Shown here: positions 63,091 to 64,000 of the stretch, one piece after another
Layout: every line of letters begins with the position of its first letter
Position numbering within the stretch: position 1 is the first letter of the stretch
Origin: Halocatena marina
GTDB lineage: Archaea; Halobacteriota; Halobacteria; Halobacteriales; Haloarculaceae
Direction of reading: 5' to 3'
NCBI RefSeq assembly: GCF_023276375.1
Contig: NZ_JALLPK010000001.1
Span: 1,798,001-1,862,000 of the forward strand
Length of the DNA: 64,000 bases
Notes under the pieces: model-generated
Database searches by the model: none
What the model saw: the letters and a program-made list of their open reading frames with translations, nothing else
Told to the model about the DNA's origin: nothing
Translations under genes and position numbers: made by a program

Positions 63091-64000
63091 TTAGTACGAT
63101 CGCGGAAGACCGAGATGGTGCTCAGCAATGAAGTTTTTGACCATCTCGTTCGAAACGGGCGCCGTCTGTGTGAGACGCATATTCTGCCAGATATCGTATA
63201 CTTCGTACTCGCGCGTGAATCCGTTTCCACCGTGGGTCTGAATTGCTTGCGAGGCAGCTTCGGTCGCAAACTCGCTCGTGAGTAGTTTCGCTGCGTTCGC
63301 TTCCATGCCACAATCCTCGCCGTCGTCCCACTTTGAGGCCGCTTCGTACGTTATCTGCCGGGCAGCCATGAGCTTCGCGTAGTGCTCTGCCAGTGGGTGC
63401 TGAATAGCCTGATGGGAGCCGATTGGCTGCCCGAAGACCTCGCGGTCGTTCGCGTACTCGACCGCGAGATCGATCGCCCGGAGTCCACCCCCAAGCGCAC
63501 TCGCTGCTCCCCCGATACGCTCTGTGTTGAGCGTATCGAACAGCAGGTAGAGTCCACCATCCTCGGCCCCTAGAATGTGATCTTCGTGGACTCGGAGCCC
63601 GTCGATGTCAACTTGGTATTGGCGTTCGAACCACTGAACAGTCGTATCAAGCTCTGTGAGCGAGATGCCGTCCCGAGAAGCAGGATCGTCGACAAGAAAC
63701 ATCGTAACCCCGTGAGTAGGATTCGAGCGGTCGAACGCTGTTGTACGCGCTATCAGCAACATTGAATCGGCGTTCTCGACGCCACTGATGAACGTCTTCT
63801 GACCGTTGATGACGAACTCACTCCCATCGCGCTCGGCGTGCGTGTCGATGTTGAGCGTGTTCGTTCCCGCTCGCGGCTCGGTTAATCCCATACAGAACCG
63901 CATCTCGCCGTTGGCAATCTTCGGTAGATACGCTTGCTTCTGGGATTCGGTGCCATGGCGCTGAATACCGATGCCACCAAAGACTGGCGTGAGCACGAAA
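63091..64000 (-). CDS. Acyl-CoA dehydrogenase, C-terminal part (runs off window)
   Basis: The frame continues leftward-coded from beyond the window edge; about 303 codons are visible. They cover the FAD-binding beta domain (MGLTEPRAGTNTLNIDTHAERDGSEFVINGQKTFISGVENAD in pieces) and the C-terminal helical domain: LFDTLNTERIGGAASALGGGLRAIDLAVEYANDREVFGQPIGSHQAIQHPLAEHYA (in pieces), then the base-region AIQTHGGNGFTREYEVYDIWQNMRLTQTAPVSNEM (in pieces) and LGLPRSY. The enzyme oxidises an acyl-CoA to its 2-enoyl-CoA using FAD. An in-frame GTG at 63996 is not the real start because the N-terminal helical domain is missing. It is a different gene from the broken copy at 13519. Confidence 0.9.
   Translation of the reverse strand, partial: FVLTPVFGGIGIQRHGTESQKQAYLPKIANGEMRFCMGLTEPRAGTNTLNIDTHAERDGSEFVINGQKTFISGVENADSMLLIARTTAFDRSNPTHGVTMFLVDDPASRDGISLTELDTTVQWFERQYQVDIDGLRVHEDHILGAEDGGLYLLFDTLNTERIGGAASALGGGLRAIDLAVEYANDREVFGQPIGSHQAIQHPLAEHYAKLMAARQITYEAASKWDDGEDCGMEANAAKLLTSEFATEAASQAIQTHGGNGFTREYEVYDIWQNMRLTQTAPVSNEMVKNFIAEHHLGLPRSY

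Noticed and set aside
1..64000. CRISPR array, rRNA, tRNA, intact insertion sequence, origin
   Set aside because: No regularly spaced repeats, no rRNA-like conserved runs, no complete cloverleaf, no intact transposase frame and no orc1/cdc6 gene or long AT-rich origin repeats were recognised by eye.

Overview
The window reads as a piece of a halophilic archaeon (class Halobacteria). The proteins are strongly acidic. Promoters are TATA-type, and several start codons sit about 25-37 bases after the box, as in leaderless transcripts. Families confined to or typical of haloarchaea recur: a PGF-CTERM surface protein, bat-type HTH and TrmB regulators, Tat/lipobox lipoproteins, an RdfA plus SMC-like pair, DUF5518 and DUF106. 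Coding G+C looks moderate for the group and the spacers are AT-rich. I cannot name the genus. Coding density is low for a haloarchaeal chromosome: many spacers exceed 500 bases, one exceeds 2 kb, and there are visible gene remnants. I see no rRNA, tRNA, CRISPR array, intact insertion sequence or replication origin.

Layout. 1-8.7 kb: MFS transporter end, BNR-repeat propeller, a truncated SDR remnant, a membrane-anchored molybdopterin oxidoreductase, a lipoprotein, a PGF-CTERM surface protein, a DUF106 (EMC3/Oxa1-like) protein and a small membrane protein. 8.8-11.3 kb: SMC-like ATPase with a CxxC hook, translationally coupled to an RdfA-type cell-shape factor. 12-15 kb: arsR-arsM arsenic methylation operon, then a truncated and twice frameshifted acyl-CoA dehydrogenase pseudogene and an intact MaoC hydratase. 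15.6-24.2 kb: single genes (DUF5518, DUF3238, CPA2 antiporter with two USP domains, SnoaL-like, a divergent NAD synthetase, a YbaK deacylase, HdeD). 24.2-26.4 kb: gene-free with decayed coding fragments, then an orphan FecCD permease.

28-36 kb is the most interesting part. An ATP-dependent hydantoinase A/B pair and an isochorismatase-type amidase form one operon. A class III CoA-transferase and a short homocitrate-synthase-like enzyme form a second, followed by a bat-type regulator. Both operons carry nearly the same 14-base palindrome just after the TATA box (28174-28187 and 33090-33103, 12 of 14 bases identical), which argues for one shared regulator and one catabolic purpose. The first operon has the gene content expected for N-methylhydantoin or another hydantoin being opened and decarbamoylated. 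The role of the second is not obvious.

36.4-43.3 kb: a 1157-residue Tat-exported phosphodiester glycosidase plus metallophosphoesterase, MazG-like pyrophosphohydrolase, second antiporter, DMT exporter and an Lrp regulator. 44-51 kb: TrmB regulator facing a five-gene sugar ABC transporter/oxidoreductase operon. 51.8-56.2 kb: MATE exporter, iron alcohol dehydrogenase and a semialdehyde-type aldehyde dehydrogenase. 57-64 kb: ZIP-like transporter, MoeA, OxlT-like MFS, VOC protein, HSL-type esterase, a winged-helix regulator and the C-terminal part of a second acyl-CoA dehydrogenase that runs off the window.
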